Of a stretch of DNA of 64,000 nt, positions 43,501 through 52,021 are shown in pieces. Under the pieces are notes generated by a model. That model saw only the letters and a program-made list of their open reading frames with translations. It searched no databases and had not been told where the DNA came from. Source of the stretch: Psychromarinibacter sp048262455 (lineage in GTDB: Bacteria; Pseudomonadota; Alphaproteobacteria; Rhodobacterales; Rhodobacteraceae); contig JBLXFD010000003.1 of assembly GCA_048262455.1 (NCBI GenBank), forward strand, positions 1 through 64,000, given 5' to 3'. Position 1 is the first letter of the stretch. Every line of letters starts with the position of its first letter. Made by a program: the position numbers and the translations under genes.

Positions 43501-45903
43501 ATGGGCGACGCCGCCATCCGCGACACGGACGGCGCGGTCGCGGCGCTGCTGCGCGACTACCGCCCCCTGCCGCGGGTGGCGGATGAGCTGCTGGACGCCG
43601 AGGGCAAAGTGCGCCCGGTCTGGCACGGCTTCCTGCGCGACCTCGCGGCGCTGTCGCCCGAGGAACTGCTGCTGGCCCAGTCCCGCGGCAGCCAGTACCT
43701 GCGCGACGCGGGCGTCTTCTTTCGCCACTACGGGCCCACTTCAGGCGGAGAGCGGGACTGGCCGCTCAGCCACCTGCCGCTGCTGGTGGACGCCGCGGAA
43801 TGGCGCGGCGTCGCCGCCGGGTTGGTCGAGCGCGCGGACCTGCTGGAACGGGTGATGGCCGACCTTTACGGCCCCGGCAACCTGGTGGCGCAGGGGATGC
43901 TGCCGCCGGAACTGGTGGCCGGCAATCCCGAGTGGCTGCGCCCCATGGTGGGGGTGCGTCCGCGGTCCGGCCACTACCTGCACTTCGTCGCCTTCGACAT
44001 CGGCCGCGGGCCGGACGGCGACTGGTGGGTGCTGGGCGACCGCACCCAGGCCCCCTCCGGCGCCGGCTTCGCGCTGGAGACGCGGATGGCCACCACCCGC
44101 GCCTTCGCCGGGATCATCTCTCGCAACAAGGTCACGCGCATCGCCGGCTTCTTCCGCGCCTTCCGCGACGCGCTGCTGGACCTGCGCGGCGGCGACGGCA
44201 GCCGGGTGTCGATCCTGACCCCGGGGCCGATGAACGACACCTATTTCGAACATGCCTACATCGCCCGCTACCTCGGGTTCCTGCTGGTGCAGGGCGAGGA
44301 CCTGGTGGTGCAGAACGGCCGCCTGATGGTGCATACCGTCAGCGGGCCGCAGCCGGTCTCCGTGCTGTGGCGGCGGCTCGATTCGGCCTGGCTCGACCCG
44401 ATGGAGCTGGAGGAAAGCTCCCGCATCGGCACGCCGGGGATGCTGGGCGCGCTGCGCGCCGGCACCGTGGACATGCTGAACGCCGCCGGCTCGGGGGTGC
44501 TGGAGGCGCGGGGGATGATGGCCTTCCTGCCGGGGATCGCCCGGCACCTGACCGGCGCGCCCCTGACCCTGCCCAACATCGCCACCTGGTGGTGCGGCAG
44601 CGCCTCGGCCCGCGACTACGTGCGTGCCAACCTGCGCCGGATGACGCTGGACTCGGCCCTGAACACCCGCCTGCCGTTCGAGCAGGGCCGTGACGTGGTG
44701 ATCGCCGGCCGCACCGCCGAGGGCAACCCGATCAGCCCGGACTGGATCGAGCAGGAGGCGGGGGCGCTCGCGGCACAGGAGATCGTCTCGCTCTCCTCCG
44801 CCCCGGCGCTGGAGGATGGCCGGCTGGTGGCCCGGCCCATGAGCCTGCGGGTCTTCCTCGCCCGCACCGCCGACGGCTGGCAGGTGATGCCCGGCGGCTT
44901 CGCCCGGATCGGCCGCACCGACGCCTCGGCGGACGTGGCGATGCAGCAGGGCGGCTCTGTCAGCGACGTCTGGGTGGTGGGCGAGACGCAGGGCCCGCAG
45001 GAGACCCTGCTGAAGCCCGCCGAAACCGGGTTCCGCCGCCGCATGATGCCGGCCCTGCCCAGCCGCGCCGCCGACAACCTGTTCTGGCTGGGCCGCTACA
45101 CCGAGCGGGCAGAGCAGAAGATCCGCCTGCTGCGCGCCTACCACCTGCGGCTGGCAGAGGGCGGCGGGCCGGAACTGCCGCTGAACGAGTACCTGGCCGA
45201 GTACCTCGACATGCTGGATCTCGACCTCTCCGACCCGCTGCCCCCGGCCCTGCTCGAGGACGTCGCCGCCGCGATCCGCAGTGCCGGCAGCATCCGCGAC
45301 AGCTTTTCCGTGGACGGCTGGAACGCCCTGACGGACCTGCAGAAGACCATGCGGCGCATGGCCCGGCGGCTGGTGCCCGGCGACGACACCGCCCGCGCCA
45401 TGAGCGTCTACCTGCGCAAGGTCTCCGCCTTCACCGGCCTGGTGCACGAGAACATGTACCGCTTCACCGGCTGGCGGTTCCTGTCGCTGGGCCGCGCCAT
45501 GGAACGGGCCTGGGCCACCTCCAGCTTCCTGGTTTCCTTCACCGACCCCGAGGCCCCGCACGGCGCGCTGGACCTGGCGCTGGAGGCGGGCGACAGCATC
45601 ATGACCCACCGCCGCCGCTTCGCCGTCGAGACCGCCCGCGACACGGTGATCGACCTGCTGGTGCTGGACGCGATGAACCCGCGGTCCGTGCTGCACCAGC
45701 TGAACAGCACCCACGCGCACCTCGACACCATGCCGCTGCCCGAGGGCAGCCCGCAGATCACCGCGGTGCTGCGCCACGTGATGCGGCTGGAGACCGACCT
45801 TGCCACCGCCACCGCCGCCGACTTCGACGCCGACCGGATGGTGGCGCTGCTGGACGAGACCGCGGCGCTCTCGGGCCTGCTGGCCCAGTCACACCTGCGC
45901 TGA
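43501..45903 (+). CDS. Circularly permuted ATP-grasp fused to alpha-E domain
   Basis: The 800-residue protein has an N-terminal ATP-grasp ligase of the circularly permuted DUF404/407 type, with WWVLGDRTQAPSGAGFALE, ILTPGPMNDTYFEHAY and RPMSLRVFLARTADGWQVMPGG. From about residue 520 a C-terminal alpha-E domain (DUF403) begins at SRAADNLFWLGRYTERAEQ. Many genomes encode these as separate proteins, so the fusion supports direct cooperation. ATP-grasp ligases activate a carboxylate as acyl phosphate and join an amine. The alpha-E function is unknown. The gene is coupled to both neighbours by spacings of 1 and 4 bases. Confidence 0.92.
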   Translation: MGDAAIRDTDGAVAALLRDYRPLPRVADELLDAEGKVRPVWHGFLRDLAALSPEELLLAQSRGSQYLRDAGVFFRHYGPTSGGERDWPLSHLPLLVDAAEWRGVAAGLVERADLLERVMADLYGPGNLVAQGMLPPELVAGNPEWLRPMVGVRPRSGHYLHFVAFDIGRGPDGDWWVLGDRTQAPSGAGFALETRMATTRAFAGIISRNKVTRIAGFFRAFRDALLDLRGGDGSRVSILTPGPMNDTYFEHAYIARYLGFLLVQGEDLVVQNGRLMVHTVSGPQPVSVLWRRLDSAWLDPMELEESSRIGTPGMLGALRAGTVDMLNAAGSGVLEARGMMAFLPGIARHLTGAPLTLPNIATWWCGSASARDYVRANLRRMTLDSALNTRLPFEQGRDVVIAGRTAEGNPISPDWIEQEAGALAAQEIVSLSSAPALEDGRLVARPMSLRVFLARTADGWQVMPGGFARIGRTDASADVAMQQGGSVSDVWVVGETQGPQETLLKPAETGFRRRMMPALPSRAADNLFWLGRYTERAEQKIRLLRAYHLRLAEGGGPELPLNEYLAEYLDMLDLDLSDPLPPALLEDVAAAIRSAGSIRDSFSVDGWNALTDLQKTMRRMARRLVPGDDTARAMSVYLRKVSAFTGLVHENMYRFTGWRFLSLGRAMERAWATSSFLVSFTDPEAPHGALDLALEAGDSIMTHRRRFAVETARDTVIDLLVLDAMNPRSVLHQLNSTHAHLDTMPLPEGSPQITAVLRHVMRLETDLATATAADFDADRMVALLDETAALSGLLAQSHLR

Positions 45904-45907
45904 TCCC

Positions 45908-46792
45908 ATGCTCTACGACATCACCCTCCGCATCGCCTACGAATACCAGTCCCCCGCCGACGCCGGCCGCCACGTGCTGCGGATCGTGCCGGCGGACCTG
46001 CCGGGCGAGCAGCGGCTGATCGCCTCGGACCTCACCGTCTCGCCCGAACCGGCAGAGCGGATCACCCGCCGCGACTTCTTCGGCAACGCCTGCACAGAGA
46101 TCGCCTATACCCGGCCGGTCGAGGCCACCGCCTTCACCGTCAAGGCCCGGATCGAGCGGCAGGCTCCCGAGGCGGTGCTGGACGTCTCGCCGGGGCTGGA
46201 GACGCTGGCGCGCGAACTCGCCGCGCACCACGACATCGGCCCCGCCGCGCCGCACCACTTCCGCTTCGCCTCGCCCCGGGTCGGCCCGCACCCCGAGGTC
46301 ACCGAGTGGGCCCGCGACACCACCCGCGGCACCTCCACCGTCTTCGCCGCCGCCCGCACCCTCTGCGACGCGCTGCACGCCGAGATGACCTTCGATCCCG
46401 AGGCCACCATGGTCGACACCCCGCTGGCAGAGGCCTTTGCCCTGCGCCGCGGGGTCTGCCAGGACTTCACCCATATCGCCATCGCCGCCCTGCGCAGCCT
46501 CGGCATCCCCGCCGGCTACGTCAGCGGCTACCTGCGCACCCTGCCGCCCCCGGGCGAGGAGCGGCTGGAGGGCGCCGACGCCATGCACGCCTGGGTCCGC
46601 GCCTGGTGCGGCAGCGACATGGGGTGGGTGGAGTTCGACCCCACCAACGCCATGCTCGCCGGGCTCGACCACATCGTCGTCGCCCGCGCCCGCGACTACT
46701 TCGACCTTGCCCCGGTGAAGGGCGCGCTGCGGGTCTCCGGCCGCCAGACCACCACCCAAGCCGTCGACGTCATGGAAGTCGCCCCCGCCTGA
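45908..46792 (+). CDS. Transglutaminase-like cysteine protein
   Basis: This 294-residue protein has a Bact_transglu_N domain (YDITLRIAYEYQSPADAGRH) and a transglutaminase core with triad Cys184 in RRGVCQDFTHIAIAALRSLG, His227 in DAMHAWVRAW and Asp244 in EFDPTNAM. Such proteins can act as peptidases or amide-exchanging enzymes. It is the third gene of the ligase operon and starts 4 bases after the ATP-grasp gene. It resembles the N-terminal module of the first protein in the operon, so two related active sites are encoded. No signal peptide is visible. Confidence 0.93.
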   Translation: MLYDITLRIAYEYQSPADAGRHVLRIVPADLPGEQRLIASDLTVSPEPAERITRRDFFGNACTEIAYTRPVEATAFTVKARIERQAPEAVLDVSPGLETLARELAAHHDIGPAAPHHFRFASPRVGPHPEVTEWARDTTRGTSTVFAAARTLCDALHAEMTFDPEATMVDTPLAEAFALRRGVCQDFTHIAIAALRSLGIPAGYVSGYLRTLPPPGEERLEGADAMHAWVRAWCGSDMGWVEFDPTNAMLAGLDHIVVARARDYFDLAPVKGALRVSGRQTTTQAVDVMEVAPA

Positions 46793-46812
46793 CCAAGGCG
46801 CCCCTCCCCCCG

Positions 46813-46860
46813 TTTCTTCTTGCCCGAAATACCTCGGGGGTCCGGGGGCAGCGCCCCCGG
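46813..46860 (-). repeat. Convergent-gene palindromic repeat, copy C
   Basis: On the minus strand this reads GGGGGCGCTGCCCCC, then CCCCCGAGGTATTTCG and CAAGAAGAAA. It is nearly identical to copy B and lies between the transglutaminase and dioxygenase stops. Confidence 0.75.
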
Positions 46861-46889
46861 CCGCGGCGGCGCGCGCCGCGCGCCGCGCC

Positions 46890-47687
46890 TCAGCCGAACC
46901 GCCAGCTCGAGGCGGTGACCCCGCCGCGCAGGTCCGCCTCGTGGTAGATCCGCGTCGACGCCGCGTCCTCGGCCGCGCCCAAAGCCGCGAACAGCGGCAC
47001 CAGGTGGTCCTCCTCCGCATGCGCCGCCCGCGCGTAGGGCGCGCTGTCCCAGTCCAGCAGCCGCGCGGTGCGCTCCCCCGGCGGTGCCTTCAGCGTCTCG
47101 CCCAGCCAGGCGTCGAACCCGGCCGAAGGCTCCCTCGCGCCAGGTCCGAAGTTCGCCAGGTTGTGATAGCTCAGGCCCGACCCGACGATCAGCACCCCCT
47201 CGCCGCGCAGCGGCGCCAGCGCCCGGCCCAGCCGGAAGTGCGCCTCGGGGTCGTAGCCGTGCTGCAGCGAGACCTGGTACAGCGGCACCTCCGCCTCGGG
47301 ATACATCACCGCCATCGGCACGAAGACCCCGTGGTCGTAGCCCCGGTCCGGGTCGATCGCGCTCGGCAGCCCCGCGGCTTCGATCAGCGCGCGGGTACGC
47401 TCGGCCAGCTCCGGCGGCGCGCCGGGCGAGGGGTAGGTGACGCGGTAGGTATGCTCGGGGAAGTTCGCGTAGTCGTAGACCATCGGCGGCCGCGCCGCGC
47501 CCATCACCGCGAAATCCGGCGTCTCCCAATGGCCCGAGACCATCAGCACCGCGCGCGGCGTCTGGGCCTGTTCGGCGGCCAGCCGGCGCAGCGAGTCCTC
47601 GAGCTTGGCGAAGGTGGCGCGCATCTGCGGCACCCAGGGCCAGGGCCCGCCGCCATGCGAGATGTAGTAGGTGGGAAGCATCGGCAT
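46890..47687 (-). CDS. YgiD/DODA-type extradiol dioxygenase
   Basis: The 265-residue protein has TYYISHGGGPWPWV, VSGHWET, DYANFPEHTYRVTYP, GYDHGVFVPMAVMYPEAEVP and a terminal RIYHEADLRGG, matching the class III extradiol (LigB-like) family of E. coli YgiD. Three His residues would bind a divalent metal (zinc or iron). Characterised relatives cleave DOPA at ring positions 4,5, but the natural bacterial substrate is unclear. The ATG at 47687 follows GAGGAT. The DoxX gene lies just upstream on the same strand. Confidence 0.92.
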   Translation of the reverse strand: MPMLPTYYISHGGGPWPWVPQMRATFAKLEDSLRRLAAEQAQTPRAVLMVSGHWETPDFAVMGAARPPMVYDYANFPEHTYRVTYPSPGAPPELAERTRALIEAAGLPSAIDPDRGYDHGVFVPMAVMYPEAEVPLYQVSLQHGYDPEAHFRLGRALAPLRGEGVLIVGSGLSYHNLANFGPGAREPSAGFDAWLGETLKAPPGERTARLLDWDSAPYARAAHAEEDHLVPLFAALGAAEDAASTRIYHEADLRGGVTASSWRFG

Positions 47688-47755
47688 CGTGACATCCTCA
47701 TCCAGAAGGGGCGCGGGCGGCGACCACCGCCGCCCGCCGGGGCCTTGCGCCCGGG

Positions 47756-48196
47756 TTACCGCGCGCCGGGGCGCAGCGCAAAGGCGCCGCCGCCCAGCAG
47801 CGCCTGCACCACCAGCGCCACCGCCCAGAACAGCGGGTATTCCCAGCCGCCGCCCTGGTTCGAGAAGACGAACCCCGCGGTGCCGTGGCCGAACCATGCC
47901 GCGCCCAGCAGCACCGGCACCAGCGCCAGCGACACCCAGCGGGTCCAGAGCCCGGCGATCAGCGCCAGCCCGCCCAGCAGCTCGGCGGCGATGGTGACGT
48001 AGCCCAGGGTTCCCGGCAGGCCGAGGGACTCGAAGTAGCCCGCGGTGCCGGCCGGGGTGAAGACGGCGATCTTCAGCCAGGCGTGCACGAGAAAGTAGAT
48101 CCCCATGGTGACCCGCAGCAGCAGCGCGGCCAAAGCGGGGGCGTCGTGGTCCCGGGCCTGCGCCAGGTTGGAGCCCGTAGAAACGGTGGCAGTCAT
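47756..48196 (-). CDS. DoxX-family membrane protein
   Basis: The 146-residue protein has four hydrophobic helices (LALLLRVTMGIYFLVHAWLK, YVTIAAELLGGLALIAGLWT, SLALVPVLLGAAWFG, LFWAVALVVQALLGGG) and the FES-G-P motif typical of DoxX/DUF417-like proteins. Family roles include quinol oxidase subunits and poorly defined redox functions. It precedes the YgiD-type dioxygenase by 68 bases on the same strand, and such pairs recur, so it may assist that enzyme. Confidence 0.88.
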   Translation of the reverse strand: MTATVSTGSNLAQARDHDAPALAALLLRVTMGIYFLVHAWLKIAVFTPAGTAGYFESLGLPGTLGYVTIAAELLGGLALIAGLWTRWVSLALVPVLLGAAWFGHGTAGFVFSNQGGGWEYPLFWAVALVVQALLGGGAFALRPGAR

Positions 48197-48311
48197 GTCC
48201 TTGTCCTTTCCGATGCCGCGCCATCCGCGGCGACACCGGCGATATGCGCCCCTTCCGGCCGGATGATAATCCTGCAATCCCGCACATCACCCCTTCCATT
48301 CCGGAAGGTAT

Positions 48312-49181
48312 CTAACCGAAAGCCTCGGCAAGGTAGTCGAGCAGCACCCGCAGCTTCCGGCTCATGTGCCGTCCGCTGGGAAACAGCGCCCGGATCGCGT
48401 GGGGCGGCAGCTGCCAGTCCTCCAGCAGCGGCACCACCCGGCCCTCGGCCAAGCTGGTCTCGGCCACGAAGTCGGGCACGTAGGCGATGCCCAGCCCGTG
48501 CTCGGCGGCGTTCAGGCAGGCGTGGGCAGTGGAATAGCGCAGCCGCCCCGAGATCGCGACGCTGGTGCCCCGGAACGGCCAGACCCGCGGCTCGCGGAAG
48601 TTGCTGTCGATGATGCAGGCGTGCCCCGCCAGTTCCCCCGGGGTTCGAGGCGTGCCGTGAGCGGCCAGGTAGGCGGGCGCGGCCAGCAGGGTCACCCGCA
48701 TCTCCCCCAGCTTGCGGGCGATCAACCCGCTGTCCTCCGGCGCACCGATGCGGATCGCGGCGTCAAAACCCTCCTCGACCAGCTGCACCAGCCGGTCGGT
48801 GAAGATCACCTCCAGCTCGATCGCGGGAAACCGCGCGGCGAAGGCGTTCAGAAGGTCGGCCAGCCGCAGGGCGCCGAAGTCCTGCGGCGCGCTCAGCCGC
48901 AGCTTGCCGCGCGGCGCGCCGCCCGCCTCGGTCAGGCTGTCGTCCAGCGCGTCCAGCTCCTCCAGCAGCACCCGGATGCGCGCCAGGTAGGCCTGCCCCA
49001 GCTCGGTAAGCGCCAGCGCCCGGGTGGTGCGGTTCAGCAGCCGGGTGCCCAGCCGCTCCTCCAGCGCCGCGACCAGCTTTGACGCCTGCCCGGAACTGGT
49101 GCCGCGCGCGCGGGCGGCGGCGGCGAAACTGCCGTGGTCCATCACGGCCACGAACATGCGGTCGGCGTCCAGGCGGTCCAG
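48312..49181 (-). CDS. LysR-family transcriptional regulator (probable CTG start)
   Basis: The 289-residue protein has the winged HTH MFVAVMDHGSFAAAARARG and LVAALEERLGTRLLNRTTR and the effector domain beginning RGKLRLSAPQDFGALRLADL. Family members start MDRLDAxxxF. Here that sequence is read from a CTG at 49181 with GAGGAG upstream at 7 bases. An ATG at 49157 (281 residues) would truncate the first helix. It may control doxX-dioxygenase or the divergent aminotransferase gene. Confidence 0.85.
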   Translation of the reverse strand: MDRLDADRMFVAVMDHGSFAAAARARGTSSGQASKLVAALEERLGTRLLNRTTRALALTELGQAYLARIRVLLEELDALDDSLTEAGGAPRGKLRLSAPQDFGALRLADLLNAFAARFPAIELEVIFTDRLVQLVEEGFDAAIRIGAPEDSGLIARKLGEMRVTLLAAPAYLAAHGTPRTPGELAGHACIIDSNFREPRVWPFRGTSVAISGRLRYSTAHACLNAAEHGLGIAYVPDFVAETSLAEGRVVPLLEDWQLPPHAIRALFPSGRHMSRKLRVLLDYLAEAFG

Positions 49182-49307
49182 CGGTGCTCTCCTCTGCCAG
49201 CGGGGCCATCCTGCACCGGGCGGATCGGCGGGGAAACCCCGCGGGGGTTGGAGCGACCGGCGCTTTCCCGTAGGGCTTGGGCCAACCCCACAAGGAAAGG
49301 ACAAGCG

Positions 49308-50678
49308 ATGCTGCGGAACGATCAACTCGACGCCTGGGACCGCGAAAGCTTCTTCCATCCCTCGACGCACCTCGCCCAGTTCGCCCGGGGCGAGGCGCCT
49401 TCCCGCATCGTCACCGGCGGCAGCGGCTGCCACATCGAGGACCGCGACGGCAACCGGCTGCTGGACGCCTTCGCCGGGCTCTATTGCGTCAACGTCGGCT
49501 ACGGGCGGCGCGAGATCACCGACGCCATCGCCGAGCAGGCGCGCGAGCTGGCCTATTACCACGCCTACGTCGGCCACGGCACCGAGGCCTCGATCACCCT
49601 TGCCAAGATGATCCTCGACCGCGCGCCCGCCGGCATGTCCAAGGTCTACTTCGGGCTGGGCGGGTCGGACGCGAACGAGACCAACGTGAAACTGGTCTGG
49701 TACTACAACAACATCCTCGGCCGTCCTGATAAGAAGAAGATCATCTCGCGCTGGCGCGGCTACCACGGGTCCGGGCTGGTCACCGGCTCGCTCACGGGGC
49801 TGGAGCTGTTTCACAAGAAGTTCGACCTGCCGCTGGACCGGGTGCTGCACACCGAGGCCCCCTATTTCTACCGCCGCGCCGACCTGTCGCAGGACGAGGC
49901 CGGGTTCACCGCCCATTGCGTCGCCGAGCTGGAGGCGCTGATCGCCCGCGAGGGCGCCGACACCATCGCCGCCTTCATCGGAGAGCCGGTCCTGGGCACC
50001 GGCGGCATCGTCCCCCCGCCCGAGGGCTACTGGCAGGCGATCCAGGAGGTGCTGGACCGGCACGACATCCTGCTGATCGCCGACGAGGTGGTCACCGGCT
50101 TCGGGCGGCTCGGCAGCATGTTCGGCTCTGACCACTACGGGATGCGGCCCGACCTCATCACCATCGCCAAGGGCCTGACCTCGGCCTACGCGCCGCTGTC
50201 GGGCTCGATCGTCGGCGACCGGATGTGGAAGGTGCTGGAGCAGGGCACGGACGAGAACGGGCCCATCGGCCACGGCTGGACCTACTCCGCCCACCCCATC
50301 GGCGCCGCGGCCGGGGTGGCCAACCTGAAGCTGATCGACGAGCTGGGGCTGGTGGAGAACGCGGGCCGTGTCGGCGCCCACCTGCGCGCCGCCATGACCG
50401 AGGCGGTGGGCGGGCACGCCAACGTCGGCGAGGTGCGCGGCGAGGGGATGCTTTGCGCGGTGGAATTCGTCGCCGACCGCGAGCGGCGCAGCTTCTTCGA
50501 CGCGGGCGACAAGGTCGGCCCCCGCATCGCCGCGGCGCTGGCGGAGGACGGGGTGATCGGCCGCGCCATGCCGCAGGGCGACATCCTCGGCTTCGCGCCG
50601 CCCTTCTGCCTGACCGAGGCGGAGGCAGAGGAGGTCGCGGGCAAGACCGCCAAGGCGGTGGCGAGCGTGCTGGGGTAG
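49308..50678 (+). CDS. Class III pyridoxal-phosphate aminotransferase
   Basis: The 456-residue enzyme has the class III layout: RIVTGGSGCHIEDRDGNRLL, GLGGSDANETNVKLVWYYNN, RWRGYHGSGLVTGS, ADEVVTGFGRLGSMFG and the PLP-lysine IAKGLTSAYAPLSGSIV with Lys288. Relatives use omega-amino acids, diamines, taurine or beta-alanine with pyruvate. The precise substrate is not readable. The ATG at 49308 follows AAGGAAAGG. It is divergent from the LysR gene. Confidence 0.92.
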   Translation: MLRNDQLDAWDRESFFHPSTHLAQFARGEAPSRIVTGGSGCHIEDRDGNRLLDAFAGLYCVNVGYGRREITDAIAEQARELAYYHAYVGHGTEASITLAKMILDRAPAGMSKVYFGLGGSDANETNVKLVWYYNNILGRPDKKKIISRWRGYHGSGLVTGSLTGLELFHKKFDLPLDRVLHTEAPYFYRRADLSQDEAGFTAHCVAELEALIAREGADTIAAFIGEPVLGTGGIVPPPEGYWQAIQEVLDRHDILLIADEVVTGFGRLGSMFGSDHYGMRPDLITIAKGLTSAYAPLSGSIVGDRMWKVLEQGTDENGPIGHGWTYSAHPIGAAAGVANLKLIDELGLVENAGRVGAHLRAAMTEAVGGHANVGEVRGEGMLCAVEFVADRERRSFFDAGDKVGPRIAAALAEDGVIGRAMPQGDILGFAPPFCLTEAEAEEVAGKTAKAVASVLG

Positions 50679-50702
50679 GGTTTCCTAGCAAAGGGTCAAA
50701 AA

Positions 50703-50731
50703 AGCGCCAGCCCGCGGGACGGGCCGGCGCT
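50703..50731. repeat. GC-rich palindrome after the aminotransferase gene
   Basis: AGCGCC and GGCGCT flank GCCCG and CGGGC, giving an 11-pair stem with one internal mismatch and a 5-base loop. It resembles the palindrome at 9915-9942. A run of A residues precedes it on the plus strand, so it would act as a terminator mainly for minus-strand transcription. A second small GGCGC-CTTC-GGCGC-like hairpin follows near 50735-50749. Confidence 0.5.
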
Positions 50732-50944
50732 GCCCGGCGCCTTCGGCGCGTATCGGGCGGGGGATGCGGCGAGCGGCAAAACGAACCGGGTTCCCTTGGG
50801 GCAAGAAAACGTGATCGGATCGGCGCTGCTTCGCCGATAAAGCCCCCTTCAGGAAATTCGGATTTGGTGATCAGCTGCGAATCTGGCAACAAATGACGCC
50901 ATAAACAAGCGAGCATCACGCAAGCACGCAACGAGGGGCATAGC

Positions 50945-51244
50945 ATGAAGAAGACGGTGGTGACGGCGGCGTTCGTCGTCCTGTATGCGGGCGCGGCAAA
51001 CGCGGGCAGCATCGAGCGCGCCTGCCTCGGTTCCGACCGGCCGGGCGTTTCGCGGGCCCTGTGCGGCTGCATCCAGACCGTCGCGGACCGGACGCTCGAC
51101 TGGGGCGACCAGCGCAAGGCGGCGAAGTTCTTCAAGGACCCGCACCAGGCACAGGTCGTCCGCCAGTCCGACAACCTTTCGGACGAGATCTTCTGGCGCA
51201 AGTACAAGGCTTTCGGAGAGACCGCTCAACTCAACTGCAGCTGA
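50945..51244 (+). CDS. Small secreted cysteine-containing protein
   Basis: The 99-residue precursor has a signal peptide (KKTVVTAAFVVLYAGAANAG). The mature part has RACLGSDRPGVSRALCGCIQTVADRTLDWGDQRKAAKFFKDPHQAQ and a terminal Cys, four cysteines in all. Related short Rhodobacterales proteins are sometimes labelled arginine transporter, but nothing here supports transport. It is probably periplasmic with disulfides. Function is unknown. Confidence 0.82.
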   Translation: MKKTVVTAAFVVLYAGAANAGSIERACLGSDRPGVSRALCGCIQTVADRTLDWGDQRKAAKFFKDPHQAQVVRQSDNLSDEIFWRKYKAFGETAQLNCS

Positions 51245-51327
51245 GCGCACCTTCGCGAGACCGGCACAACGCGGCGGCCCCAGCGGCCGCCGCTGGCGTT
51301 TGACCTGAACGGGACGGGCGGGGACCG

Positions 51328-52017
51328 ATGGACATCCTGATCCTCACCGGCGCAGGCATCTCCGCCGAAAGCGGGCTGGGCACCTTCCGCGACAAGGACG
51401 GGCTGTGGACGCGCCACGACCTGAACGACGTTGCCACCCCCGAGGGGTTCGCGCGTGACCCGGCGCTGGTGCATGGCTTCTACAACGCCCGCCGCGCCAA
51501 CGCCGCCGCCGCCGTGCCCAATGCCGCCCACGCGGCGCTGGCGCGGCTGGAGGCGGCGCATGCGGGGCGGGTGCGGATCGTTACCCAGAACGTCGACGAC
51601 CTGCACGAGCGGGCGGGCAGCCGCGCGGTCTGGCACATGCACGGGCGGCTGGCCGGCGCGCTCTGCGCCGCCTGCGGGCACCGCTGGACTGCCCCCGAGA
51701 TCATGACGCCCGGCCACCCCTGCCCCGCCTGCGACGCCCCGCGCGCCCGGCCCGACGTGGTCTGGTTCGGCGAGGTTCCCTTTTACATGGACGAGATCTG
51801 GCAGGCGCTGACCGACTGCGATCTGTTCGTCTCGATCGGCACCTCGGGAGAGGTCTACCCCGCCGCCGGCTTCGTCCGCCTCGCCGCCGAGGCGGGGGCC
51901 GAGACGCTGGAGCTGAACCTCGAGCCGCTGCGCGAGCCCGGGGTCTTCGACGCCCAGCGCGCCGGGTCGGCCAGCCGCCTCGTGCCGGAGTGGGTGGCAG
52001 AGGTGCTGGCCGGCTGA
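51328..52017 (+). CDS. cobB: Sirtuin-type NAD-dependent protein deacylase
   Basis: The 229-residue protein has TGAGISAESGLGTFRDKDG, TQNVDDLHERAG, the catalytic His in HMHGRL, the zinc cysteines C-x2-C (CAAC) and C-x2-C (CPAC), and SIGTSGEVYPAAGF. The residues YNARR correspond to the Tyr and Arg that favour desuccinylation in class III sirtuins. It removes acyl groups from lysines using NAD. It converges on the copper chaperone gene. Confidence 0.95.
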   Translation: MDILILTGAGISAESGLGTFRDKDGLWTRHDLNDVATPEGFARDPALVHGFYNARRANAAAAVPNAAHAALARLEAAHAGRVRIVTQNVDDLHERAGSRAVWHMHGRLAGALCAACGHRWTAPEIMTPGHPCPACDAPRARPDVVWFGEVPFYMDEIWQALTDCDLFVSIGTSGEVYPAAGFVRLAAEAGAETLELNLEPLREPGVFDAQRAGSASRLVPEWVAEVLAG

Positions 52018-52021
52018 GGGC

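Noticed and set aside
39990..43526. A very long open frame (over 1100 codons) antisense to the DUF2126 gene
   Set aside because: Its translation is low-complexity His/Arg/Val/Gly, as expected from codon bias on the opposite strand of a GC-rich gene. The sense strand encodes recognised domains with intact motifs.
50945..51244. Arginine transporter label for the small secreted protein
   Set aside because: The protein is 99 residues with a cleavable signal and no membrane helices or binding-protein fold, so transport is unsupported.
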